Shown: piece by piece, positions 27,317 through 35,109 of the stretch
Numbering within the stretch: the stretch's first letter is position 1
How the letters are laid out: every line of letters begins with the position of its first letter
Assembly (NCBI GenBank): GCA_965229095.1
Contig: OZ245855.1
Location: forward strand, 1,984,001 to 2,048,000
Source of the DNA: Taibaiella sp965229095
GTDB taxonomy: Bacteria; Bacteroidota; Bacteroidia; Chitinophagales; Chitinophagaceae
Length of the DNA stretch: 64,000 nucleotides
Reading direction: 5' to 3'
Translations under genes and position numbers: made by a program
The notes under the pieces: model-generated
What the model was told of the DNA's origin: nothing
Database searches by the model: none
What the model saw: the letters and a program-made list of their open reading frames with translations, nothing else

Positions 27317-28567
27317 CTAGACGGCCTGGAAAATATCTCCCTGCAAAGCAGTTATCGATTCAAACTTTTCTCTTATATCAACACTGTCATCGTCCCGTTC
27401 TATATCCGAAATATCGATCAGGGAAATACCCTGCTCCTTCCACCAATCACCGGCAGCCAGCAATGCCAGGCTTAGCTTACCTGTATAATATTGGTACCGG
27501 CTGTCGGAGGCATAGTAATGCAGTTGCCCCGATACCGCTTCAGGAATAGCCGCATACTCGGGTACCGACAGGTGAACGGCTATTTCATGATCATGACTTA
27601 GTTCATATCGGTCTTTGGCGGCATAGCTATAGCGATAGCCCCTTTGCCAGGCCCTCACGTCGGCCCAAAGGCCCTGCGCCGTAGGTACAGCCCCCGAACC
27701 TTTTCCGTAAAGAAGCTGCTCGTTACCCTCCCCGTCGTCCAGCACCAGGCCATTGTACTCATGGGCTACCGGGTACAATACATTACCTTTCAACACCAGC
27801 CGGGGCAGGATAAACGCCGCGATCCTGCCCGGTGCTATCACGGTAGTTTGCGCCACCAGCTTTACCACGGCATGCAACTGTTCGGCTAGCCGCAGATCCT
27901 GGGGCAGCACATGCTGTATCCCCGTATGGACGATGTTTTCGGGCGCAATATACTTGCCCCATAAGTGCCTGTTGATAATGCTCAGCTTACTGGCAGCATC
28001 TTTGCCCTCCACATCCAGGGCAGCGTCGCTTTCGGCAAAGCCCGCTTCCTGCGCCAGTTGCAGGGCATGGTCGAAGCGGAAGCGGTACCGTTCCATAGCA
28101 GTAAGAATATAATTGGTAGAGCCGTTGATGATGCCAAAAGTGCTGCGTACCAGTTCCGGCCTGAAATACTCCTCCAGGGTTCTTACTACCGGTATACCCG
28201 CACAGCAGGCAGCTTCATACAACACCGGTACCTGGAAACGCTTTTGCAGCCGGATAATCTCCGGCAGGTGCGCCGCCACCATTTGCTTATTGGCCGTAAT
28301 CACCGGCTTTCCCTGCTCCAGGGCAAGCTTCAGGATATCAAAAGCAGCCTCTGGATCATCGATGGCCTCTACAATAAGGTCGATCCCGGGATCGTAAAGT
28401 ATATCGTAACGGTCGGCAGCCAGGATACCCGGTTCCAGCTCCGGGTGCAGCCCCGGATGTTTTACGGCTATTTTCTTTATCGCTGCCTCATCAATGCCGG
28501 CCACCAGGTCTCCGAAACCGGAACCTACTACCCCGTAGCCAAATAAACCTATACGGATCTGTTTCAT
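27317..28567 (-). CDS. homoserine dehydrogenase (second copy)
   Basis: Reduces aspartate semialdehyde to homoserine for methionine and threonine synthesis. The N-terminal Rossmann motif is GLFGYGVVGSG (residues 7-17). Also visible are VITANKQMVA, YEAACCAGIPVVRTL and the catalytic region GIINGSTNYILTAM, with the conserved Lys/Asp pair in AALDVEGKDAASKL. It is clearly related to the copy at 29339 throughout its 416 residues, but many positions differ, so the duplication is old. After the catalytic core (about residue 310) the ~100-residue tail does not look like a standard ACT domain. It is the last gene of the minus-strand sulfur amino acid cluster. Confidence 0.9.
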   Translation of the reverse strand: MKQIRIGLFGYGVVGSGFGDLVAGIDEAAIKKIAVKHPGLHPELEPGILAADRYDILYDPGIDLIVEAIDDPEAAFDILKLALEQGKPVITANKQMVAAHLPEIIRLQKRFQVPVLYEAACCAGIPVVRTLEEYFRPELVRSTFGIINGSTNYILTAMERYRFRFDHALQLAQEAGFAESDAALDVEGKDAASKLSIINRHLWGKYIAPENIVHTGIQHVLPQDLRLAEQLHAVVKLVAQTTVIAPGRIAAFILPRLVLKGNVLYPVAHEYNGLVLDDGEGNEQLLYGKGSGAVPTAQGLWADVRAWQRGYRYSYAAKDRYELSHDHEIAVHLSVPEYAAIPEAVSGQLHYYASDSRYQYYTGKLSLALLAAGDWWKEQGISLIDISDIERDDDSVDIREKFESITALQGDIFQAV

Positions 28568-28612
28568 GAATAAAAGAAAAAGGAAATACTGAATAAATAA
28601 GGGGTATGCGGT

Positions 28613-29245
28613 TTATTCCGGTTGCGGTGTATAGCGCAGGTAAGGCTTTACGATCCTTAACCCTTTGGGGAAACGTTTTTCCGCATCCTCGGTGCTTACG
28701 GCCGGTACTACGATCACATCCTCTCCTTGTTGCCAGTCGGCCGGTGTAGCTACGCTATACTGCGCCGTCAATTGTAAAGAATCGATCACCCGCAGCACTT
28801 CATTAAAATTCCGTCCTGTGGAGGCCGGGTATGTGAGCGACAGCTTCAGTTTCTTATCGGGCCCGATAATGAACAGGGAGCGTACCGTAGCCGTGGCCGA
28901 AGCGTTGGGATGGATCATATCGTAAAGCTCCGCCACCTTACGGTCTTCATCGGCGATTACCGGGAATTCCACCTGAGTATGCTGGGTTTCGTTGATATCG
29001 CCGATCCAGCCCTGGTGCTTGTCCAGCGGGTCGACACTTAAAGCCAGCACCTTTACACCGCGCCGGGCAAATTCCTCTTTCAATTGCGCTGTGCGGCCCA
29101 GCTCCGTGGTGCATACCGGTGTATAATCGGCAGGATGGCTGAACAATATCCCCCAGCTTTCACCCAGGAATTCATGAAAATTAATATCACCTACCGTTGA
29201 TTTCGCTTTGAAATCGGGTGCTTCATCACCGAGTCTTAAAGACAT
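28613..29245 (-). CDS. 1-Cys peroxiredoxin (Prx6 type)
   Basis: Thiol peroxidase that reduces H2O2 and organic peroxides. The peroxidatic cysteine lies in HPADYTPVCTTELGR (about residues 37-51), with the catalytic Thr three residues upstream. The C-terminal extension with RIVKPYLRYTPQPE and the segment YPASTGRNFNEVLRVIDSLQ mark the Prx6 subgroup, and 210 residues is normal. No resolving cysteine is visible. It sits between two homoserine dehydrogenase genes on the same strand (gaps of 45 and 93 bases), which suggests co-expression with sulfur metabolism. Confidence 0.93.
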   Translation of the reverse strand: MSLRLGDEAPDFKAKSTVGDINFHEFLGESWGILFSHPADYTPVCTTELGRTAQLKEEFARRGVKVLALSVDPLDKHQGWIGDINETQHTQVEFPVIADEDRKVAELYDMIHPNASATATVRSLFIIGPDKKLKLSLTYPASTGRNFNEVLRVIDSLQLTAQYSVATPADWQQGEDVIVVPAVSTEDAEKRFPKGLRIVKPYLRYTPQPE

Positions 29246-29338
29246 ACGTTTATAGTTTATCGGGTTAAAAAATATTTTTCCTGATTATGGTAAAGAGGCT
29301 AACCTGCAGCATCCGGAGCTGCTTGCAGACCTGCCCGC

Positions 29339-30604
29339 TTACGCTACAGCCTCATCCAGGGCATGCACCTGTTTAGCAGGGCGGTACAAGCTCAGTTCAT
29401 GAGGTTCGATTACGGCTTCCGGGGCCAGTATCAGCGACAGGCCGGGTTGTTTCCACCAGTTAGTGTCTCGTAGCTTTGTATAATGGATCGCGCCGCTCAG
29501 GTAGCAGCGGTTTTGTCCGCCATGCCATTCTTCTATCCATTCCAGCTCTTCCTTGGGCAACTGAGACCAATCATCCGCACTGATAAAAACCCGCAAAAAA
29601 TAATCGGTGGCCAGTTGTAAGGGTTTATGGTGGTACAGCTTTTTATATTCATATTTGTAATCGTAACGCAACGCCGAGATATCGCTCAATACCGCCGATG
29701 CCGTAGGAAAGCTGCCCGCGCCTTTGCCATAAAAAAACTGTTTATCGGCAAAACCACTTTCGATCACCACACCGTTGTATTCGTTCTTCACAAATACAAG
29801 CGGGTCCTTACGGTCGATGAACTGGGGCAATACGACTGCCGCCACTTTACCGTCGGAAAGCTTTTTGGCCTGGGCTACCAGCTTGATCTCATAATTCTTT
29901 TCCCGGGCCACTTGTGCATCGCTCAGTTGTATATTCTGGATACCGTTGAACAGGATATTACCGGTGCTTTCCACAATGCCATAAGCATGAGTCAGCAGGA
30001 AGGTCCATTTGTTGGCCGCATCATAACCTTCTACATCCAGCTTAGGATTACTCTCCGCAAAACCCAAATCCTGCGCCAGCTTCAGGGCGGTGCTGAATTC
30101 CAGCTGCTCTTCAAATATCTTGGTCAGGATAAAATTGGTGGAACCATTTACAATGGCCTTGATCGAATGCAACAGGTCATTGTCGTAGTATTCTTCCAGG
30201 TTACGGATCACCGGGATCGAAGCACAGGCGGCACTTTCATAAAGGAAAGGCAAGCCTGTTTCCTGTTGCAACTGCAATAGTTCGGGAAGATGCTCGGCTA
30301 TCATTTTCTTACTGGCGCTCACTACGGCCTTTCCCCCGAGCAAGGCTGTTTTTACAATAGTGAAAGCAGCGTCGGCATCGTCTATTACTTCCACGATTAC
30401 GTTGATCTCTTCATCCTGCAACAACTCATCTTTTTGCGTGGTAAACAATGAAGCAGGCGCATCGCGTTTCTTTTCGGGATGCTTGATGCATACCTTTTTG
30501 ATCTCACCATTGAGGGAAGGAGTTTGCTGCAACACCTTGTACAGGCCCTCTCCTACTACACCAAAGCCGAACAGGCCGATCACTAATTTTTTATTTTCAG
30601 ACAT
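29339..30604 (-). CDS. homoserine dehydrogenase (first copy)
   Basis: NAD(P)-dependent homoserine dehydrogenase of 421 residues. Rossmann motif GLFGFGVVGEG (residues 10-20); VVSASKKMIAEHLPEL; YESAACASIPVIRNLEEYY; catalytic region AIVNGSTNFILTKIFEE followed by NPKLDVEGYDAANKW. It is a paralogue of the gene at 27317. The last ~110 residues form an atypical C-terminal domain rather than an obvious ACT domain, so feedback control by threonine cannot be assumed. It lies 18 bases downstream of the OsmC-like gene and is probably co-transcribed with it. Confidence 0.92.
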   Translation of the reverse strand: MSENKKLVIGLFGFGVVGEGLYKVLQQTPSLNGEIKKVCIKHPEKKRDAPASLFTTQKDELLQDEEINVIVEVIDDADAAFTIVKTALLGGKAVVSASKKMIAEHLPELLQLQQETGLPFLYESAACASIPVIRNLEEYYDNDLLHSIKAIVNGSTNFILTKIFEEQLEFSTALKLAQDLGFAESNPKLDVEGYDAANKWTFLLTHAYGIVESTGNILFNGIQNIQLSDAQVAREKNYEIKLVAQAKKLSDGKVAAVVLPQFIDRKDPLVFVKNEYNGVVIESGFADKQFFYGKGAGSFPTASAVLSDISALRYDYKYEYKKLYHHKPLQLATDYFLRVFISADDWSQLPKEELEWIEEWHGGQNRCYLSGAIHYTKLRDTNWWKQPGLSLILAPEAVIEPHELSLYRPAKQVHALDEAVA

Positions 30605-30622
30605 TTTTAGATTTTTTGAGCG

Positions 30623-31078
30623 TTAGTTTAAATGAACAATAGAGTTCAGGGAAAATTGAAATTGAACCTTACCCGCAACCTCGTTGCCTGCCGGGTTCAA
30701 TTCATTGGCAAGGCGCAGGACCTCTTCCAGTAGGGCATCTGTCGCATCCGAAATAATGATCAGCGCCACATCTATTTTATTAAAGACACGTCCTTCGGGG
30801 GCGGCAAACTGGTCTCGTTCCGAATCAAGATTACCCGTGATCTGCAACGAAAGCCGGTCGATCTTAACCCCGAATTCCTTTGCCGCCATATGGAAGGCTT
30901 CGCTCAGGTTTTCGGCGTATTTATTGATGGTAAAAAAGTATTCTACCGAAAAACTGGTTTTGTTGCGAAGCGCCGCATAAGCAGGGTTTTCAAATTCCAG
31001 TTCAAATTTCCTGATTTTGGATTCGAGCTTTGCAGCATTGATACTTTCACCGGCAAACGAAAAATTAAGAGTAGCCAT
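30623..31078 (-). CDS. OsmC-like protein lacking both cysteines
   Basis: 151 residues from the ATG at 31078 (the frame is open further upstream but MATLNFSFAG is the natural beginning). The order of strands and helices resembles OsmC/Ohr proteins: FSVEYFFTINKYAENLSEAFHMAAKEFGVKIDRLSLQITGNLDS, then FNKIDVALIII, ATDALLEEVLRLANELNP and VAGKVQFQFSL. OsmC proteins normally carry a peroxidatic Cys before the long helix and a second Cys in the C-terminal helix; here neither is present and the protein has no cysteine at all. If the fold assignment is right it is not a classical thiol peroxidase. It follows the Cys-rich small frame and precedes homoserine dehydrogenase by 18 bases. Confidence 0.55.
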   Translation of the reverse strand: MATLNFSFAGESINAAKLESKIRKFELEFENPAYAALRNKTSFSVEYFFTINKYAENLSEAFHMAAKEFGVKIDRLSLQITGNLDSERDQFAAPEGRVFNKIDVALIIISDATDALLEEVLRLANELNPAGNEVAGKVQFQFSLNSIVHLN

Positions 31079-31187
31079 GACGGAAAAATTGTAGATGATT
31101 GAAAATGATTTAAAGCCAAAACCCTTTACAGGAAAGCATTTCAAACTTTAAGCGTAAAAAAGAAAAAGGGAAAAAGAAAAGAGATAA

Positions 31188-31322
31188 TTAGCAATTACAA
31201 CAATAGACGCACATGACACAGGGCTGCGTCATTATAAAGCGTGTAATATTAATTGTCGAATTGATCATAGCGTTGCAATAGGTTGCACCTGTTCTAACAA
31301 AGCTACTGGTTTCTGTTTTCAT
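31188..31322 (-). CDS. candidate cysteine-rich leader peptide (44 residues)
   Basis: A short reading frame on the minus strand from ATG 31322 to TAA 31188, encoding 44 residues that begin MKTETSSFVRTGATYCNAM and end MTQPCVMCVYCCNC. Six cysteines are present, five of them in the last ten codons, immediately before the stop. It occupies the 322-base gap between the trans-sulfuration gene and the OsmC-like gene, 109 bases upstream of the latter, and all are on the same strand. It has no signal peptide or recognised domain. The placement before sulfur amino acid genes and the terminal Cys cluster suggest a ribosome-stalling leader that senses Cys-tRNA supply. That function is inferred; no clear terminator follows it, only a long pyrimidine-rich tract. 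Confidence 0.5.
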   Translation of the reverse strand: MKTETSSFVRTGATYCNAMINSTINITRFIMTQPCVMCVYCCNC

Positions 31323-31400
31323 TTTCCAAATTAATTTTAAAGCGGCGATCAATTATCTTTATAACCCGCTGCCCTAAGGCGTTTCAGCTATATTATCTCT

Positions 31401-32579
31401 TCATGAAGCAGCGACCAATGTTTTACCCCTCACCTGCGCCACTTGCGCCAGGGCTTGCTGCAGATCGGCGATCAGGTCCTCTGTTTCCTCTATCCCCACC
31501 GACAAACGGATAAAGCCATCGGTAACACCTGTAGCCAAACGCTTCTCTCTGGGCACTGATTTATGTGTCATCTCACTGGGCAGACAGCAAAGGCTCTTTA
31601 CCCCACCCAGGCTTTCGGCCAGGTGAAACAATTGTGTGCTCTTCAGAAATGCTGTGGCCGCTTCGGCAGTATCCTCCTTCAACCGGAAGCTGATCACACC
31701 CCCAAAACCGGTTTGCTGCCGCGCAGCAAGCTCATGCCCCGGATGCGAAGGCAGGCCCGGATAATACACCTGCGCTACTTCATCCTGCTGCTCCAGGTAA
31801 GCAGCAATGGCCAATGCCGAAGCCGATTGCTGGCGCACCCGCAATGGCAGTGTTTCCAGGCCGCGTATGATAAGCCAACTGTCGAAAGGCCCCAATACGT
31901 TGCCGGCGGCATTCTGCAGGAATTTAAGCTTTGCACCCAGCTCCGGGTCTTTGGCAATAACAGCGCCAGCAATAAGGTCGCTATGCCCTCCCAGGTATTT
32001 GGTCGCGCTGTGCACCACAATATCGGCACCCAGAGCCAATGGTTTTTGCAGTACGGGAGAGGTGAAGGTATTATCGACGCAAAGCAAGGCCCCGTGCTGT
32101 TTGGCCAGTTGGGCTATAGCCGCGATATCCGATATTTTTAAGGTAGGGTTAGTGGGCGATTCCAGCCAGATCAGCCTGGTCGCGGGCGTAAGGGCGTTCA
32201 ATACATTGCTCACATCGGTAGTGTCCACGTAATTGACCTTGATACCGAACTTCTCGTACACTTGTGTGAACAAGCGGTAAGCGCCGCCATAGATATCGTC
32301 TACAGCCAGTATCTCGTCGCCGGTTTGCAGCAGCTTAAGCACTGCATCTATAGCGGCAAGGCCGCTGGCAAAAGCAAGGCCGGTAGCACCGCCTTCCAGT
32401 TGTGCCAGCACATTTTCCAGCGCCGCCCGGGTAGGGTTGCCGCTGCGGGAATAATCGTAGCCTTTATGGATGCCAGGGGCTTCCTGTACAAAGGTGGCCG
32501 TTTGGTAAATAGGGACGCTGATCGCGCCGGTTTGCGCATCCACCGGGATGCTGTTGAGGATTTGCGTGGTTGTGCTCAT
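31401..32579 (-). CDS. trans-sulfuration PLP enzyme (cystathionine gamma-synthase/lyase family)
   Basis: Cys/Met-metabolism PLP enzyme of 392 residues. N-terminal PIYQTATFVQEAPGIHKGYDYSRSGNPTR (residues about 23-51), the cofactor-binding stretch ATGLAFASGLAA, and the PLP-lysine motif VVHSATKYLGGHSD (Lys about residue 194). The C-terminus carries AESLGGVKSLCCLPSEMTHKS and IRLSVGIEETEDLIADL. Family members synthesise cystathionine, cleave it, or use O-acetylhomoserine directly; sequence alone does not separate these. It is the gene directly downstream of the SAM-I riboswitch, which favours a role in methionine synthesis. Confidence 0.92.
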   Translation of the reverse strand: MSTTTQILNSIPVDAQTGAISVPIYQTATFVQEAPGIHKGYDYSRSGNPTRAALENVLAQLEGGATGLAFASGLAAIDAVLKLLQTGDEILAVDDIYGGAYRLFTQVYEKFGIKVNYVDTTDVSNVLNALTPATRLIWLESPTNPTLKISDIAAIAQLAKQHGALLCVDNTFTSPVLQKPLALGADIVVHSATKYLGGHSDLIAGAVIAKDPELGAKLKFLQNAAGNVLGPFDSWLIIRGLETLPLRVRQQSASALAIAAYLEQQDEVAQVYYPGLPSHPGHELAARQQTGFGGVISFRLKEDTAEAATAFLKSTQLFHLAESLGGVKSLCCLPSEMTHKSVPREKRLATGVTDGFIRLSVGIEETEDLIADLQQALAQVAQVRGKTLVAAS

Positions 32580-32660
32580 CTCTTTCTTTGGATTAGACAG
32601 TTACAAAATTTTGATTAAACATTTTGCATACCTCCGAAAGAGTATTTATCAGGCGGGCAT

Positions 32661-32693
32661 AAAAAAAGCTCACCTGATAAATCAGATGAGCTT
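32661..32693 (-). terminator. riboswitch-controlled intrinsic terminator
   Basis: On the minus strand: stem AAGCUCAUCUGA / UCAGGUGAGCUU (12 pairs, one a G-U pair only in the minus-strand RNA), followed by seven U. It lies between the SAM aptamer and the start codon at 32579 and is the expression platform. Confidence 0.88.
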
Positions 32694-32736
32694 GTATAAA
32701 GAGTTGTTACATTCTTTGTAGAAAGCTGTGACCTGA

Positions 32737-32835
32737 CTTATCTATCCCGCCTTCGCGAGATGGAATTAGCACCTTATATCGTGTATAGGTTGCTAAGGTT
32801 TCATCGGGCCATTTCCCTCCACCTTTCTGGATAAG
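32737..32835 (-). promoter_or_regulatory. SAM-I (S-box) riboswitch aptamer
   Basis: On the minus strand the RNA reads CUUAUCCAGAAAGGUGGAGG, then GGCCCGAUGAAACC and UUAGCAACC, the conserved SAM-I core. The 5' CUUAUC at 32835-32830 pairs with GAUAAG at 32742-32737 to close P1, giving a 99-nt aptamer. It is followed by an intrinsic terminator 44 nt downstream and then the trans-sulfuration gene. High SAM is expected to stabilise P1 and allow the terminator to form, switching the gene off. Confidence 0.95.
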
Positions 32836-32865
32836 TAGCAATAATTGAAATAAGAACTTCGGGCG

Positions 32866-32898
32866 CAAAGATAATGGCGGAAATTTTAACCCGCCAAA
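32866..32898 (-). promoter_or_regulatory. promoter of the SAM riboswitch transcript
   Basis: Minus-strand TATCTTTG at 32873-32866 (TAnnTTTG) with TTTG at 32898-32895, spaced by 21 bases. Transcription would begin about 20 to 25 bases before the aptamer. Confidence 0.7.
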
Positions 32899-33053
32899 TT
32901 TTTTTTAGATTTTCCAATAAAATACCTGAAATTTTTCATTTCCACATCTGTACTTTTCCTGCTTCGCCTAAGCTAGAAATAGCCTACGAAGTACCGGAAG
33001 GCGATGATATGATTATCTTTAACGGGCATTACTATATCAAGCGCATCATCACT

Positions 33054-34925
33054 ATGTCTTTGTCTGAACAGAAATACAACAGGCTGACTCAAATTACTTT
33101 TATCCTGATCCTGTTGCTGGGCCTGTATCTCAGGTGTTATCAATATCTCATGGGCAGAAGCCTTTGGGAAGATGAAGCTCACCTGGCGTTAAATTTTATA
33201 ACGAGGGGCTATCTTGCTTTGCTTAAGCCGTTGGATTATATACAGGCTGCCCCACCCTTGTTTCTGTTCAGTGTCAAAACATTTACTTTACTCTTTGGCT
33301 ATGGTCCCTGCGCCTTACGGGCCTTGCCCTTTCTGGCTTCGGTAGTTACGCTGCCCTTGTTCTATTATATCCTTCTCGAACTGACCAAAAACAGGATCAC
33401 GGCATTACTCGGGTTCTTTGTTTTTGCTGTAAATGCGGCAGTCATCTATTTTTCTTCCGAGCTAAAAACCTATGAGCTGGATGTAGCTTCCTACCTGCTG
33501 ATGATCTACCTCACAGTATCGTCTCATAAGCGGGTAAAAGAAAAACGCAATCTGTGGCTGGGTATAGCTGGCTGTATCTGTATGCTGTATTCCAATGTAG
33601 CTTTCATTATACTGTTCTGTATCGCATGTCATATACTCATGCATTGGTATAGGAACAGGAAGGCAGATAAGCAGGAGCTGAAAGTATTAATAGCCTGGGC
33701 CACAGTCTTTGTACTCTATTTTTTCTCCTTTATATATCACCACCCCTATGCAGCTATACAAAGGGCTAATTATGCTTTCGGCTTTCCGCCACTACCGCTG
33801 TTCAGCCCGGCATTCCATCATTTTATGTCGGATAGCATAAGCGAGATCTGCTTCCGGCTTTTGTTGTATGTGTCCGAAGCCTATGGTTTCGGTTATGTGC
33901 TGTTCTTCTTTTTCCTGGTAGCGATCGGTCATGCGTTATATAAGAAACAATACTCGTTCTTACTGTTTACCTGCCTGCCGGTACTGATTCATTTCCTGCT
34001 CTCTTTGTTTAAAGTATATCCTTTCTGGTACCGGCTTATCCTTTATCTCGTACCACCCCTCATCGCGCTTATGTCTTATGGAGCCGTACTCACTGCAAGC
34101 TTTATTGCCCACCGGCTAAAGGCGACCTGGATAACAGGAGGTATTGTTCTGCTGGCCTGCGGCTATTTCTTTACAGAGCCATCGTTCCGGAATTTTCCTA
34201 TATACTTCAGGGAAGTAAAGCCTGTATTGACTTACCTGGACCGGAATTATCCCCGTTCTTACATTTACATAACCACACCTTATACTTTGTACAAATACCA
34301 TCAACTTACCGGTATAGTCAAAGATAGCTTGTACGAAGGGCTGGAATGGAACATCAGCCCGGAGCAGTATTTTGAAGCGGTAAGCGGAGCCAGGTCCAAC
34401 TATATCCTGTTCCATGCAACCGATTCAAGTGTAGACGGCTACCAGAAGGTAATGGAGGCGTTGAAGAAAAGGAACCTGGTTGTAAAAGAATTTAGCTATA
34501 AAAGCTATACCGTAAGCGAGATCACAGCTATACCCAAAGCCCAAACGGGGTTAAGCCTGACTTACCTTGATTTTGACAAGGAGCACACTTTTGATCTGAA
34601 TGGCAAGAAGGTGATGGCCCTATGGGATAACCAGGCAGTCAAAGCGCATCCTTTGTATCTTGAACAGGGCAACTACACCATCAAAATCGTATCGCAGGGC
34701 ACTCCGGTACGACAAATTTTTCCGCACATTAATATTTCTATAAACGGCAAAAGAACATTTGATTTTCATACCTCAGGAACCTGTACCTCCCAGTCTTTTG
34801 ACCTGGACCAGATTACTACCGGAAATATAATACTGGAAACAGGAATGGACAATGATGCCATTGACGAAAGCAGGAAGGAGGATAGAAACGCGTTTATATA
34901 CAGCATTGTCCTGGAAAAGAAATAG
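33054..34925 (+). CDS. polytopic membrane glycosyltransferase (GT39/ArnT-like)
   Basis: 623 residues with about ten to eleven hydrophobic helices up to residue ~390, then a soluble periplasmic C-terminal domain (~230 residues). The first loop carries SLWEDEAHLALNFI, the acidic motif (often D-E) typical of the GT-C family that uses polyprenyl-linked sugars. ATG 33054 is preferred because it begins the protein just before helix 1; the earlier ATG at 32874 overlaps the riboswitch promoter and encodes an unlikely leader. Substrate unknown. Flanked by two direct repeats (32614-32740 and 34951-35077), so it may have arrived with, or between, a local duplication. Confidence 0.78.
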   Translation: MSLSEQKYNRLTQITFILILLLGLYLRCYQYLMGRSLWEDEAHLALNFITRGYLALLKPLDYIQAAPPLFLFSVKTFTLLFGYGPCALRALPFLASVVTLPLFYYILLELTKNRITALLGFFVFAVNAAVIYFSSELKTYELDVASYLLMIYLTVSSHKRVKEKRNLWLGIAGCICMLYSNVAFIILFCIACHILMHWYRNRKADKQELKVLIAWATVFVLYFFSFIYHHPYAAIQRANYAFGFPPLPLFSPAFHHFMSDSISEICFRLLLYVSEAYGFGYVLFFFFLVAIGHALYKKQYSFLLFTCLPVLIHFLLSLFKVYPFWYRLILYLVPPLIALMSYGAVLTASFIAHRLKATWITGGIVLLACGYFFTEPSFRNFPIYFREVKPVLTYLDRNYPRSYIYITTPYTLYKYHQLTGIVKDSLYEGLEWNISPEQYFEAVSGARSNYILFHATDSSVDGYQKVMEALKKRNLVVKEFSYKSYTVSEITAIPKAQTGLSLTYLDFDKEHTFDLNGKKVMALWDNQAVKAHPLYLEQGNYTIKIVSQGTPVRQIFPHINISINGKRTFDFHTSGTCTSQSFDLDQITTGNIILETGMDNDAIDESRKEDRNAFIYSIVLEKK

Positions 34926-34950
34926 CACCAGGCCTGCTACGCTAATGACT

Positions 34951-35077
34951 ATTAAACATTTTACATAGCACTGAAAGAACATTTATCGGGCCGGCATGAA
35001 AGAAGCTCACCTGATTGATCAGATGAGCTTATATAAAAAGCATAGGTACATTTTGTTGCAAGTGCGGCCTGACTTTA
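34951..35077 (-). repeat. decayed copy of the SAM riboswitch expression platform
   Basis: Aligns in the same orientation with 32614-32740, the region between the trans-sulfuration start codon and aptamer P1. Shared blocks include ATTAAACATTTT, ATTTATC, GGCAT, AAGCTCACCTGAT, ATCAGATGAGCTT, TATAAA, TACATT and CCTGACTT. The terminator stem survives (35003-35014 with 35019-35030, again G-U only in the minus-strand RNA), but the U-tract is broken and the aptamer core (GATGAAACC, GCAACC) is absent. It may now serve as the terminator of the gene at 35110. Confidence 0.75.
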
Positions 35078-35109
35078 CCGGCAACGGCAGGCTTCGTGCT
35101 ACACCGGCA

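Noticed and set aside
31206..31230. Attenuator hairpin over the Cys codons of the leader candidate
   Set aside because: Only six pairs with a 13-base loop and no adjacent U-run, too weak to call a terminator; mentioned only as part of the leader hypothesis.
32874..33053. Upstream start for the glycosyltransferase
   Set aside because: The added 60 residues include charged, unhydrophobic sequence unlike the family and the ATG overlaps the minus-strand riboswitch promoter; ATG 33054 fits better.
34951..35077. A second functional SAM riboswitch
   Set aside because: The aptamer core is missing and the U-tract is broken; only the terminator stem remains. Treated as a relic.
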